A DNA stretch of 48,653 nucleotides from the NCBI GenBank assembly GCA_022794015.1, contig JAAWDZ010000037.1, positions 1 to 48,653 on the forward strand, in the 5' to 3' direction. Within the stretch, counting starts at the first letter, position 1; each line of letters starts with the position of its first letter. Made by a program: the position numbers and the translations under genes. This DNA is from Eubacterium sp. (GTDB lineage Bacteria > Bacillota > Clostridia > Lachnospirales > Lachnospiraceae). Positions 34,330 through 42,660 of this stretch are shown piece after piece. Under the pieces are notes generated by a model. That model was given only the letters and a program-made list of their open reading frames with translations. It did not search any database and was not told where the DNA came from.

Positions 34330-36978
34330 ATGAGCAGAGAACTGGCAAAAACCTATGATCCACAGGGTATAGAGGAACGTCTCTATGAAAAGTGGGAAAA
34401 AAACGGATATTTCCGCGCAAAAGCGGACAAAAGCAAAAAACCATTTACAATTGTGATGCCGCCGCCTAATATTACCGGACAGCTGCATATGGGTCATGCA
34501 CTGGATAATACGATGCAGGATATTTTGATCCGTTATAAAAGGATGCAGGGATATAACGCGCTCTGGCAGCCAGGAACGGATCACGCGGCAATTGCGACAG
34601 AGGTAAAGGTCATTGAAGCGTTGAAAGAGCAGGGGATTGAAAAGGATTCTCTGGGTAGGGAAGGTTTTCTGGAAAAGTGCTGGGAGTGGCGCAAAGAGTA
34701 CGGCGGACGTATTTTAAAGCAGCTTAAAAAAATGGGATCTTCCGCAGACTGGGAGAGAGAACGTTTTACAATGGATGAGGGCTGTTCCGATGCGGTTCTG
34801 GAGGTATTTGTAAAATTATACGAAGAAGGCTATATTTACAAGGGTTCACGGATTGTTAACTGGTGTCCGGTGTGCCAGACTTCAATTTCGGATGCCGAAG
34901 TAGAGCATGAAGAACAGGACGGATTTTTCTGGCATATCAATTATCCGGTTGCAGGTGAGGAAGGCAGATTTGTGGAAATTGCGACGACCAGGCCGGAAAC
35001 CATGTTCGGCGATACGGCGGTTGCAGTAAATCCGGAGGACGAAAGATATCAGGATATTATTGGAAAGACATTAAAGCTGCCGCTTACGGATCGTGAGATT
35101 CCGGTTATTGCGGATGCGTATGTAGACAAAGAATTCGGGACAGGCTGTGTAAAGATTACGCCTGCGCATGACCCGAATGATTTTGAAGTAGGCAAGCGTC
35201 ACGATTTAGAAGAAGTGGTAGTGATAAATGACGATGCGACTATGAATCAAAATGCCGGAAAATTTGTTGGAATGGATCGTTACGAGTGTCGAAAGGCTCT
35301 GGTAAAAGAGCTGGAGGAAACAGGACTTCTGGTTAAGGTAGAGCCACATTCACATAATGTAGGAACGCATGACCGCTGCAAAACGACGGTAGAGCCTATG
35401 GTAAAGCAGCAGTGGTTTGTGAAGATGGATGAGTTGATAAAACCGGCTGTAGAAGGCGTGAAAAACGGCGAGGTTAAACTGCTTCCCAAGCGTATGGAGA
35501 AAACGTATTTCAACTGGACGGATAACATTCGCGACTGGTGCATTTCCAGACAGCTCTGGTGGGGACATCGGATTCCGGCCTATTACTGTGAGGAATGTGG
35601 AGAAATGACAGTAGCTAAAATGATGCCGGATAAATGCCCGAAGTGCGGCTGTACGCATTTAAAACAGGATGAAGACACTTTGGATACCTGGTTTTCTTCT
35701 GCGCTGTGGCCGTTCTCGACGCTGGGGTGGCCAAAAGATACAAAAGATCTGGATTATTTTTACCCGAACGATGTATTGGTGACAGGATACGATATTATTT
35801 TCTTCTGGGTAATCCGGATGATATTTTCCGGTTACAAGCAGATGAAAGAAGCGCCGTTCCATACGGTACTTTTCCATGGTCTTGTACGCGACTCAGAAGG
35901 ACGCAAAATGAGCAAGTCTCTGGGCAACGGTATCGATCCGCTGGATGTAATTGACAAATACGGTGCAGATGCACTGCGCCTGACACTGGTGACCGGAAAT
36001 GCACCTGGAAATGATATGCGTTTTTACTGGGAGCGTGTAGAGGCGTCCCGCAATTTTGCCAACAAAGTATGGAATGCTTCCCGTTTTATTATGATGAATA
36101 TTGGCGATACCGCGCTTACAGTTCCATCCAAAGAGGATTTTTTGACAGAAGATAAGTGGATTTTATCAAAGGTAAACCGGCTGGCCAGGGAAATGACCGA
36201 AAATATGGATAAATTTGAACTGGGGATTGCAGTGCAGAAGGTTTATGATTTTATCTGGGATGAGTTCTGTGACTGGTATATTGAGATGGCAAAACGCCGT
36301 ACCTACAATCGAGAAGACGATCCGGTTTCTGCCAATACGGCGCTCTGGACATTAAAGAGAGTGCTTTCACAGGCGCTTAAGATGCTGCATCCGTTTATGC
36401 CGTTTATTACGGAAGAAATTTTCTGTACGCTGTGTCCTTGGGAAGAAACAATTATGCTGTCAGACTGGCCGGTATTTTGTGAGGAATGGGATTTTACTGC
36501 AGAAGAAGCTATGGTAGAACGCTGTAAGGAATTGGTGAAGAGTGTCAGAAACCGCCGTTCTGAAATGGATGTGCCGCCTTCCAAAAAGGCTGCAGTTTAC
36601 ATTGTTTCGGAAAAAGACGAGATTCGCAGGATATTCGATACCCAGAAAGATATGTACGCAGGGCTGATGGGAGCAAGTATGGTTTTGGTGCAGGCTGATA
36701 AGGCGAAAATCGCGGAAGACGCGGTATCAATTGTCATTCCGGATGCAGTTGTTTATATTCCATTACAGGAGCTTGTGGATCTGGCAAAGGAAAAGGAACG
36801 CCTTGAAAAAGAAGCGGTACGGCTCGAAAAAGAGCTGGCACGCTCCAGGGGAATGTTAAGCAACGAACGGTTTTTGAGCAAGGCGCCGGAGGCTAAGGTG
36901 CAGGAAGAAAGGGAGAAGCTCGCAAAATATGAGCAAATGATGGAGCAGGTAAAGAAGCAGATTGAAAACATAAAATAG
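34330..36978 (+). CDS. valS: Valyl-tRNA synthetase
   Basis: An 882-aa class I synthetase that charges tRNA-Val in the cytoplasm. It has PPPNITGQLHMGHALDNT with the HIGH box as HMGH (53-56), the long CP1 editing domain, zinc-binding CEECGEMT and CPKCGCTH in a Cys4 knuckle (about 420-445), KMSKS at 526-530, the anticodon-binding domain, and the ValRS-specific C-terminal coiled coil (about 815-880). The frame is open upstream to 34228, but ATG 34330 has AAGGAG nine bases before it and starts right after the T-box terminator. The length is normal. Confidence 0.97.
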   Translation: MSRELAKTYDPQGIEERLYEKWEKNGYFRAKADKSKKPFTIVMPPPNITGQLHMGHALDNTMQDILIRYKRMQGYNALWQPGTDHAAIATEVKVIEALKEQGIEKDSLGREGFLEKCWEWRKEYGGRILKQLKKMGSSADWERERFTMDEGCSDAVLEVFVKLYEEGYIYKGSRIVNWCPVCQTSISDAEVEHEEQDGFFWHINYPVAGEEGRFVEIATTRPETMFGDTAVAVNPEDERYQDIIGKTLKLPLTDREIPVIADAYVDKEFGTGCVKITPAHDPNDFEVGKRHDLEEVVVINDDATMNQNAGKFVGMDRYECRKALVKELEETGLLVKVEPHSHNVGTHDRCKTTVEPMVKQQWFVKMDELIKPAVEGVKNGEVKLLPKRMEKTYFNWTDNIRDWCISRQLWWGHRIPAYYCEECGEMTVAKMMPDKCPKCGCTHLKQDEDTLDTWFSSALWPFSTLGWPKDTKDLDYFYPNDVLVTGYDIIFFWVIRMIFSGYKQMKEAPFHTVLFHGLVRDSEGRKMSKSLGNGIDPLDVIDKYGADALRLTLVTGNAPGNDMRFYWERVEASRNFANKVWNASRFIMMNIGDTALTVPSKEDFLTEDKWILSKVNRLAREMTENMDKFELGIAVQKVYDFIWDEFCDWYIEMAKRRTYNREDDPVSANTALWTLKRVLSQALKMLHPFMPFITEEIFCTLCPWEETIMLSDWPVFCEEWDFTAEEAMVERCKELVKSVRNRRSEMDVPPSKKAAVYIVSEKDEIRRIFDTQKDMYAGLMGASMVLVQADKAKIAEDAVSIVIPDAVVYIPLQELVDLAKEKERLEKEAVRLEKELARSRGMLSNERFLSKAPEAKVQEEREKLAKYEQMMEQVKKQIENIK

Positions 36979-37060
36979 GATTTGCTGTATTTTACAGCCT
37001 TTCATTGCAGAAATGTGCAGTATTTTGCGGTGAGATTATAAAAACTTAATATTTTTTTAC

Positions 37061-37088
37061 TTGCATATTAGAACCACTATATTATAAT
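37061..37088 (+). promoter_or_regulatory. Candidate sigma-A promoter for the 45-aa/TPR gene pair
   Basis: TTGCAT (37061-37066) and TATAAT (37083-37088), 16 bp apart, lie in the 187-bp gap after valS. Confidence 0.55.
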
Positions 37089-37147
37089 GGTATAGATATC
37101 CCCAAACCTTGACGGGGATAACATATCACTTACGATAGAGTGGTTCT
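37070..37147. repeat. Inverted repeat enclosing promoter -10 box and leader hairpin
   Basis: AGAACCACT (37070-37078) and AGTGGTTCT (37139-37147) are perfect 9-bp inverted arms. Between them lie the -10 box and a hairpin, TATCCCC (37097-37103) with GGGGATA (37114-37120). The outer arms flank the -10 box and probable start site, so they could be an operator or form a 5'-leader structure. Confidence 0.5.
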
Positions 37148-37165
37148 TTTGCAGGAGGTGCAGAT

Positions 37166-37303
37166 ATGATTGATTTTGAAGAAGAACTGAAAAAATTTCA
37201 GCCGAGTCTGGAAGTGGAAGAGGCGGAAGAGGCAATTTACAGCCGTGATTTGACGGATATGACAGATATTTTGATGGAGATGATGCGGGAAAAGCATAAC
37301 TAA
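37166..37303 (+). CDS. 45-aa acidic small protein
   Basis: ATG 37166 is preceded at seven bases by AGGAGG, and the TAA at 37301 lies 12 bp before the next gene, so this is a well-formed operon-leading gene. The product, starting MIDFEEELKKFQPSLEVEE, has about one third acidic residues, is probably helical and has no membrane segment. I do not recognise the family. The shared promoter and tight spacing tie it to the zinc-ribbon/TPR membrane protein downstream. Confidence 0.65.
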   Translation: MIDFEEELKKFQPSLEVEEAEEAIYSRDLTDMTDILMEMMREKHN

Positions 37304-37315
37304 ATGAGGTGAGAT

Positions 37316-38827
37316 ATGGAATGTTATAATTGCGGAGCGGCGCTTACGGCGGATTCTTATTGCAGAAAATGCGGTGCGGATGTCAGAGTTTACAGGAAAA
37401 TATTGTTGGCTTCGAATGGATTTTATAATCAGGGACTGGATCAGGCGTGTGTGCGCAATCTTTCCGGAGCAATTGAGAGTCTCAAGAAGAGCTTACAGCT
37501 CAATAAAATGAATATAGATGCCAGAAATCTGCTGGGGCTTGTTTATTTTGAAATGGGAGATACCGTAGCGGCCTTGAGTGAATGGGTAATCAGCAAGAAT
37601 TACAAAGGTCAGGATAATCTGGCCGGGTATTATCTGAATGAGATACAGAATAATCCGTCCAGACTGGATTCTATTAATCAGACGATTAAGAAGTATAATC
37701 AGGCTTTGGTTTATTGCAGGCAGAACAGCAGGGATCTGGCAGTTATCCAGTTGAAAAAGGTGCTTTCCTTAAACCCGAAGCTTGTGAAAGGACATCAGCT
37801 TTTGGCCCTGCTATATATGGAAGAGGGCAGGTATGATCAGGCCGCCAGGGCCCTGCACCAGGCTGCCAGGATAGATGAGAATAATACGACAACGCTCCGT
37901 TATCAAAAAGAGATCAAAAGCAGGCGAAAGGAAAGCGGAGCGAAGAAGCACAAAAGAGAAGATTTGATTTCATATCAAAGCGGCAACGATACGGTAATTA
38001 TGCCGGCGCAGTTTAAGGATAATTCTGCGTGGCAGACGATTTTGAATATTGTGATTGGCGTGGCTCTTGGAATTGCGATTACGATGTTTTTGCTGCTTCC
38101 GAATGTACGTCAGCAGTCTAAGAGCGAGGAGAATGAGGCTGTCCAGGCAGCGAAGAATACGATTTCCACAAAGGATCAGTCTATTACAGCATTGGAGCAC
38201 CAGGTGGAGGAGCTGACCGGACAGGTAGAGCAGGCCAGGGAAGCATCTGAGGCAGTAGAATCCAAATTCGGTTCCTATGAGGCATTGATCCGTGCTTATG
38301 CGTCCTATGCGGCTGACGATATAGATGCAGCCGGGGAAGCATTGGAGGCGGTGAAGGCAGAAGAGCTTGGCGGGGATATTGTAACCATTTACAATGATGT
38401 AAGTGCAAAAGTGAATGAAAAGTATCTGGCTGCGATGTATCAGGAAGGCTATAGTGCGTATTCCAAAGGGGATTATCAGACGGCAGCGGAGAAGCTGGCC
38501 AAGGTAGCGGAAATGGACGAGTCGTACCAGGATGGGAATACGATTTATTATCTGGCACAGTCTTACCGGAGGCTGGATAATATGCCGGATGCGCTTGTAT
38601 ATTATCAGAAGGTACTGGAGAAGTATCCGGGGACAGAGCGGGCGCGCGTGGCGAAAGGGTATATTGATGCTAATGGCGGGCAGACGCAGCAGCCGGAAGG
38701 GCAGCAGCAGCCAGACGGGCAGCAGCAGCCGGAAGGGCAGCAGCAGCCAGATGGACAGCAGCCGGACGGGCAGCAGCCAGATGGACAGCAGCCGGACGGA
38801 CAGCAGGGAGAGCCTCAGGGGGAGTAG
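37316..38827 (+). CDS. Zinc-ribbon/TPR membrane protein with Gln/Pro-rich tail
   Basis: A 503-aa protein. An N-terminal zinc ribbon (CYNC...CRKC, residues 3-19) is followed by cytoplasmic TPR helices (about 40-205), a basic segment, one membrane helix (about 243-262, IVIGVALGIAITMFLLL), an outside coiled coil (about 270-315), more TPR repeats (about 370-455) and a tail of QQQPDG/QQQPEG repeats. Such proteins probably act as envelope scaffolds. The zinc ribbon suggests a cytoplasmic partner. No enzyme motif is visible. Its ribosome site is GAGGTGAG. It is probably cotranscribed with the 45-aa acidic gene. Confidence 0.75.
   Translation: MECYNCGAALTADSYCRKCGADVRVYRKILLASNGFYNQGLDQACVRNLSGAIESLKKSLQLNKMNIDARNLLGLVYFEMGDTVAALSEWVISKNYKGQDNLAGYYLNEIQNNPSRLDSINQTIKKYNQALVYCRQNSRDLAVIQLKKVLSLNPKLVKGHQLLALLYMEEGRYDQAARALHQAARIDENNTTTLRYQKEIKSRRKESGAKKHKREDLISYQSGNDTVIMPAQFKDNSAWQTILNIVIGVALGIAITMFLLLPNVRQQSKSEENEAVQAAKNTISTKDQSITALEHQVEELTGQVEQAREASEAVESKFGSYEALIRAYASYAADDIDAAGEALEAVKAEELGGDIVTIYNDVSAKVNEKYLAAMYQEGYSAYSKGDYQTAAEKLAKVAEMDESYQDGNTIYYLAQSYRRLDNMPDALVYYQKVLEKYPGTERARVAKGYIDANGGQTQQPEGQQQPDGQQQPEGQQQPDGQQPDGQQPDGQQPDGQQGEPQGE
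38684..38817 (+). repeat. Short tandem repeat coding for QQQPDG/QQPDG tail
   Basis: Alternating 18-nt units (GQQQPE, GQQQPD) change to 15-nt units (GQQPD) towards the 3' end, a pattern that points to expansion and contraction by slippage. Confidence 0.85.
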
Positions 38828-38880
38828 CAGCGTAAAACGGGGATTGCCAAAATTAGCAGTCCCCTCTGCTACAGCCTTTT
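38824..38880 (+). terminator. Terminator overlapping the TPR gene stop codon
   Basis: GTAGCAG (38824-38830) pairs with CTGCTAC (38866-38872) around an inner stem GGGGATTGC / GCAGTCCCC (38839-38847 / 38856-38864). CTTTT follows. The outer stem starts inside the gene's stop codon. Confidence 0.7.
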
Positions 38881-38995
38881 ACTGCCGCATTGTTTCAATC
38901 CGTGGTTCGGGAATGTGAAATGTGCATTCGTGAGGAGTGGATCCGGAAGTGAGTAGAAACAAATGAAAAATAGAATAAAAATAGAGATTACAGAA

Positions 38996-39042
38996 GATGT
39001 TGAATCCATGAGGGGATGGATTTTAGCATCTTTTTTGTTTTA
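38996..39042 (+). terminator. Rho-independent terminator upstream of spoIIA
   Basis: GATGTTGAATCCA and TGGATTTTAGCATC (39017-39030) form a stem with an 8-nt loop, followed by TTTTTTGTTTT. The 283-bp gap 38828-39110 otherwise holds nothing I can identify. No clear sigma-H promoter for spoIIA could be picked out. Confidence 0.75.
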
Positions 39043-39110
39043 GAAAAGTATATGGATCAAGATGTTTTGTAGTACAGGGGTATATTTGGAAATAGAAAGG
39101 AAGGACAGGA

Positions 39111-39464
39111 ATGGATTGTAAATATCAGCTGAAGGATGGATGTATGCGGATTTCTATGCCGAAGGAGGTGGATCATCATTGTGCGGAACAGCTTCGAAGG
39201 GAGGCAGATTTGTTAATTGGGGCGTATCATATACGCAGACTGGTGTTTGACTTTGGAAGGACGGAGTTTATGGACAGTTCAGGGATCGGCGTACTGATTG
39301 GAAGGTGTAAAAATATGGGTTACAGCGGAGGAGAAGTGTCGGCGGAGCATTTGAATGAAAGGATGCAGAAAATTTTTATTGTATCGGGACTGCACAAGAT
39401 GATCCGGGTTTCGGATGGGATGGAAGAGGCGTGTGAGGAGAATAATGGGGGAGAGCAGGGATGA
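39111..39464 (+). CDS. spoIIAA: Anti-sigma F factor antagonist SpoIIAA
   Basis: A 117-aa STAS-domain protein. In its unphosphorylated form it binds SpoIIAB and frees sigma F in the forespore. The motif FMDSSGIGVLIGRCK (about 53-67) holds the serine that SpoIIAB phosphorylates and SpoIIE dephosphorylates. AAGGAAGGACAGG precedes the ATG. The stop overlaps the spoIIAB start by 4 bp, the usual arrangement of the operon. Confidence 0.95.
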   Translation: MDCKYQLKDGCMRISMPKEVDHHCAEQLRREADLLIGAYHIRRLVFDFGRTEFMDSSGIGVLIGRCKNMGYSGGEVSAEHLNERMQKIFIVSGLHKMIRVSDGMEEACEENNGGEQG

Positions 39465-39922
39465 GAAACGAAATGCGGATAGAATTTGATGCGAAATCAG
39501 TGAATGAAGGATTTGCCAGGGTGGCGGTAGCTGCTTTTCTGACGCAGCTGGATCCCACGTTGGATGAAGTTGCGGATGTGAAAACAGCGGTATCGGAGGC
39601 TGTGACAAACGCCGTTATACACGGGTATGAAGAGAAGGGGGGAAAGGTATATCTGAACTGTATTCTGGAAGGGGATATGGTGTTTATCTGTGTGGAAGAT
39701 ACGGGTGTCGGCATGACGGATGTCAAACAGGCGATGGAGCCGTTTTATACAACGAAGCCAGAGCTGGAGCGTTCCGGAATGGGATTTGCTTTTATGGAGG
39801 CTTTTATGGATGACATACAGGTAGAGTCGAAGCCTGGTGAGGGGACGAAGGTAACTATGACAAAGAAAATCGGACAGAAGGAAGAAGAGAATCAGGATGG
39901 ATGCGGTGATAGCTCTTATTAA
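39461..39922 (+). CDS. spoIIAB: Anti-sigma F factor and kinase SpoIIAB
   Basis: A 153-aa GHKL-ATPase that holds sigma F inactive and phosphorylates SpoIIAA. It has the N-box SEAVTNAVIHGY, the G1 box VEDTGVGM, and a G2-like RSGMGFAFMEAFMD around the ATP lid. The C-terminus is extended by a few polar residues relative to the B. subtilis protein, and its last 26 bp overlap sigF. Confidence 0.95.
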   Translation: MRNEMRIEFDAKSVNEGFARVAVAAFLTQLDPTLDEVADVKTAVSEAVTNAVIHGYEEKGGKVYLNCILEGDMVFICVEDTGVGMTDVKQAMEPFYTTKPELERSGMGFAFMEAFMDDIQVESKPGEGTKVTMTKKIGQKEEENQDGCGDSSY

Positions 39923-40619
39923 GCAGGCACACGCGGGGGATAAAGAGGCGAGGGACAAGCTGATTTCGGATAATATGGGATTGGTGTGGAGTATTGTGAG
40001 GCGGTTTGAGCACCGGGGACATGAACGGGAGGAACTGTTTCAGATAGGCTGTATCGGATTGATTAAGGCAATTGATAAGTTTGAAACCGCTTATGAGGTA
40101 AAATTTTCTACATATGCCGTTCCGATGATTATGGGAGAAATTAAGCGATTTCTACGGGACAGCAGTATGATGAAGGTTTCCCGTTCTTTGAAGGAAAACG
40201 GGTGGAAGGTGAAAAAAGCATCGGATACTCTGTCGCAGAGGTATGGGAGGGATGCGACGCTGCAGGAGATTTCGGAGGAAATTGGGCTTTGTGTGGAGGA
40301 TATTGTAGAGGCAATTGAGGCAAACGGAGAGGTCGGATCGATTTATCAGCCGGTGTATCAGTCAGATGACAGTGAGATTTACCTGGTGGATCAGGTGTCC
40401 GGAGGAGGGATGCCAAAGACGGAAGAGCTGGTGAACCATTTGCTGTTGGAGCAGCTTTTGGGAAAATTGGATGAGAAAGAGAAGGAATTGATTGAACTGC
40501 GGTATTTTAAGGATATGACGCAGGTACAGGTGGCCAAGGTGCTGGGGGTGAGCCAGGTGCAGGTGTCGCGGATGGAAAGAAGGATATTGATGCGGATGCG
40601 CAAGGAGAGTGAACGGTAG
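39897..40619 (+). CDS. sigF: Sporulation RNA polymerase sigma factor SigF
   Basis: A 240-aa sigma-70 family factor of the early forespore. Region 2 has ELFQIGCIGLIKAIDKF and FSTYAVPMIMGEIKRFLRD; region 3 has TLSQRYGRDATLQEISEEIG; region 4.2 has MTQVQVAKVLGVSQVQVSRMER for -35 recognition. The start at 39897 overlaps spoIIAB, and AGAAGGAAGAAG precedes it. This gene, with SpoIIAA and SpoIIAB, shows that the organism has at least the early sporulation switch. Confidence 0.96.
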   Translation: MDAVIALIKQAHAGDKEARDKLISDNMGLVWSIVRRFEHRGHEREELFQIGCIGLIKAIDKFETAYEVKFSTYAVPMIMGEIKRFLRDSSMMKVSRSLKENGWKVKKASDTLSQRYGRDATLQEISEEIGLCVEDIVEAIEANGEVGSIYQPVYQSDDSEIYLVDQVSGGGMPKTEELVNHLLLEQLLGKLDEKEKELIELRYFKDMTQVQVAKVLGVSQVQVSRMERRILMRMRKESER

Positions 40620-40670
40620 ATACGACAGACTGTTCCTGACTGCCTGACAGAGGGTATATCATAAATGGAG

Positions 40671-40740
40671 ATCGGCTTCTTTTTTCATTATGTGTATTAT
40701 CTGGATTTTGGTGGTACAGAGAAAAAGAAGCCGATTTTAT
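40671..40740. terminator. Bidirectional terminator between sigF and pncB
   Basis: ATCGGCTTCTTTTT (40671-40684) pairs with AAAAAGAAGCCGAT (40722-40735). T-runs occur on both strands, so it can serve both converging genes. Confidence 0.8.
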
Positions 40741-40770
40741 ATAAAAAGAAATACTACGGGCGGTTTGGGG

Positions 40771-42222
40771 TTAAATTTGGCTCATATCGTTTAGTAACTG
40801 CTGTTTCGTCTGGTAGAGTTTATCGGACAGGTCTACGTATATTTTAGCGGGATTTACGAAGCGTTTTGTTTCATCCCAGATGGTTTCTTTTTCCCTGGTG
40901 CAGAAAGCCTGGATTTCCATGACGCTGGGGGAGGTATAGACGCATTTCCCGTTTTGGAAGACAGGGATAAGAAGCTTACGCATATGGTAGCTGCCGCCGG
41001 CGAGGCGGGTTTTTTTCCAGGGTTCGTTTGGGTCAAAGAGAATCAGGTCTTTCTCGGTGTCAAAGGTTTCTCCTACAAGGCAAATATAGTCGGCGCGGAT
41101 TTTGCCAGTATCGTTGTCGTAGATACGGTAAACGGCTTTGTTGCCGGGGTTGGTAACCTTTTCGGTGTTTTCGGAAAGCTTGATCTTGGGGAGGAAGCTT
41201 CCGTCGGCGGCCTGGATGGCTGCCAGTTTATAGACACCGCCGAAAGCGGGGTTGTCTTTAGAGGTAATTAAATTCGTACCGACGCCCCAGGAGGTGATCA
41301 TAGCGCCCTGGAATTTTAAGCTTTGGATTAAGTATTCGTCCAGGTCGTTGGACGCAGAGATGATGGCGTCAGAAAATCCGGCTTCGTCCAGCATCCGGCG
41401 GACTTTTTTGGAAAGATACGCCAGATCGCCGCTATCCATGCGGATGCCGTAGTTTGTCAGGGGTATACCGGCTTCTTTCATTTCCGTAAAGACGCGGATG
41501 GCGTTGGGCACACCGGATTTTAAAGTGTCATAGGTATCCACTAAGAGCGTGCAGGCGGACGGATAAAGATCGGCATATTTTCTGAAGGCTGTGTATTCAT
41601 CCGCAAAGCTCATAATCCAGCTGTGCGCATGGGTACCAAGTACCGGTACGTCGAAGAGCTGTCCGGCGAGTACGTTGGAAGTGCCTTTGCAGCCGCCGAT
41701 AATTGCAGCCCTTGCACCGTATATGCCAGAATCCGGTCCCTGGGCGCGGCGCAGTCCGAATTCCATTACACTGTCACCTTTTGCAGCATAGCAGACACGG
41801 GCTGCTTTGGTGGCAATCAGGCTCTGGTGGTTTAAGATATTTAAAATGGCGGTTTCGATGAGCTGCGCTTCCATGATAGGGGCGATGACTTTGATCAGAG
41901 GTTCTCTGGGAAAGATAATACTGCCTTCCGGAATAGCATAGATGTCGCCGGAGAATGAAAAGTTTCCTAAATAGGAAAGAAAGTCTTCGTCAAAGATGCC
42001 AAGGCTTCTCAGGTAGGAAAGATCTTCCTCTGAAAAATGCAGGTTTTTAATGTAGTCTATGATCTGGTCTAAGCCTGCACAGATAGCATAACCGCCTCCG
42101 CAGGGATTACTGCGGTAGAAGGCATCAAATACAACGGTTTCCTGGTTGTTGGATTTGAAGTAGCCCTGCATCATGGTCATTTCGTAGAGATCAGTTAATA
42201 AGGTCAAATTTAATGTACTCAT
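40771..42222 (-). CDS. pncB: Nicotinate phosphoribosyltransferase
   Basis: A 483-aa enzyme that makes nicotinate mononucleotide from nicotinate, PRPP and ATP in NAD salvage. It starts TLLTDLYEMTMMQGYF and has MEFGLRRAQGPDSG, GGCKGTSNVLAG, THAHSWIMSF and GIRMDSGDL, all typical of bacterial and actinobacterial-type NAPRTases. The frame is open 25 codons further upstream, but AAGGAG lies seven bases before the ATG at 42222, and the extra residues are not family-like. It is a single-gene unit, convergent with spoIIA. It and the pan operon are divergent and share a 640-bp gap. Confidence 0.95.
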   Translation of the reverse strand: MSTLNLTLLTDLYEMTMMQGYFKSNNQETVVFDAFYRSNPCGGGYAICAGLDQIIDYIKNLHFSEEDLSYLRSLGIFDEDFLSYLGNFSFSGDIYAIPEGSIIFPREPLIKVIAPIMEAQLIETAILNILNHQSLIATKAARVCYAAKGDSVMEFGLRRAQGPDSGIYGARAAIIGGCKGTSNVLAGQLFDVPVLGTHAHSWIMSFADEYTAFRKYADLYPSACTLLVDTYDTLKSGVPNAIRVFTEMKEAGIPLTNYGIRMDSGDLAYLSKKVRRMLDEAGFSDAIISASNDLDEYLIQSLKFQGAMITSWGVGTNLITSKDNPAFGGVYKLAAIQAADGSFLPKIKLSENTEKVTNPGNKAVYRIYDNDTGKIRADYICLVGETFDTEKDLILFDPNEPWKKTRLAGGSYHMRKLLIPVFQNGKCVYTSPSVMEIQAFCTREKETIWDETKRFVNPAKIYVDLSDKLYQTKQQLLNDMSQI

Positions 42223-42342
42223 AAAGGAGTCTCCTTTTTTGTTTTTTGGATGTGTGTAGATGCAGATGGAGAGAGGGGAAAAAGCATACCCTGCCATCTT
42301 TCCGGCGGTTCCATTCTATCCTGATCCTCTCCATTTTTTTAT

Positions 42343-42371
42343 ATTATAGGTTACTGTTCACTCCGTGACCA
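42343..42371 (-). promoter_or_regulatory. Candidate pncB promoter partly inside the MITE
   Basis: On the minus strand TGGTCA (42371-42366) and TATAAT (42348-42343) are 17 bp apart. The -10 box lies in the target-site duplication and the -35 box in the inserted element. Confidence 0.4.
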
Positions 42372-42491
42372 GTAACACGCTTCGCGATGCACAGAAATCG
42401 CAAAAAGATGCGATTTCGCGCTGAAAAACTCAGAATTTCCACACAAAATGTGCGGAAATTCCTCGCGGAACAGTGGCGTGTGTACAGTAAC
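42350..42491. mobile_element. MITE-like element with inverted ends and target-site duplication
   Basis: The 142-bp segment begins GTTACTGTTCAC and ends with the inverted GTGTACAGTAAC (11 of 12 match). It is flanked on both sides by the direct repeat TATTATAG (42342-42349 and 42492-42499), which looks like an 8-bp target-site duplication. Inside are three hairpins: GTTACTG..CAGTAAC (42350-42376), GAAATCGC / GCGATTTC (42394-42417) and AATTTCCACA / TGTGCGGAAATT (42434-42460). It carries no transposase and would depend on one elsewhere. Confidence 0.75.
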
Positions 42492-42531
42492 TATTATAGC
42501 CTTGCGATCCCTCTTTTGCAACATTATTTTC

Positions 42532-42560
42532 TTGCAATCCAGACAGTGATATGATACTAT
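42532..42560 (+). promoter_or_regulatory. Candidate promoter for the pan operon
   Basis: TTGCAA (42532-42537) and TACTAT (42555-42560), 17 bp apart. Transcription from here would make a leader of about 295 nt before panC. Confidence 0.4.
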
Positions 42561-42600
42561 TTTAGCGGACGGTATCCAGAGGAACTGTACCATGGCATAC

Positions 42601-42660
42601 ATTGTAAAATGGCCAGGTGGCCGGAATGAGATGCCCGAAAGGGTATACATTTTTACAAGT
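42601..42660 (+). ncRNA. Structured leader RNA candidate upstream of panC
   Basis: TTGTAAAATG (42602-42611) pairs with CATTTTTACAA (42648-42658) to form an outer stem. Inside are GGCC-AGGT-GGCC and ATGCCC-GAAA-GGGTAT, the latter a stem capped by a GNRA tetraloop. Together they make a compact three-way junction. It lies in the long untranslated region before a coenzyme A operon. The pan motif, reported upstream of pantothenate genes, is one possible match that I cannot confirm. The rest of the gap (42661-42863) holds a T-run at 42751-42757 and nothing else recognisable. Confidence 0.5.

Noticed and set aside
38532-38918. 128-aa frame rich in Ser/Gly/Gln
   Set aside because: It is a shadow of the tandem repeat at the end of the TPR gene.
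38963-39043. 26-codon frame starting MKNRIKIEI before spoIIA
   Set aside because: No ribosome site, and most of it is the terminator hairpin.
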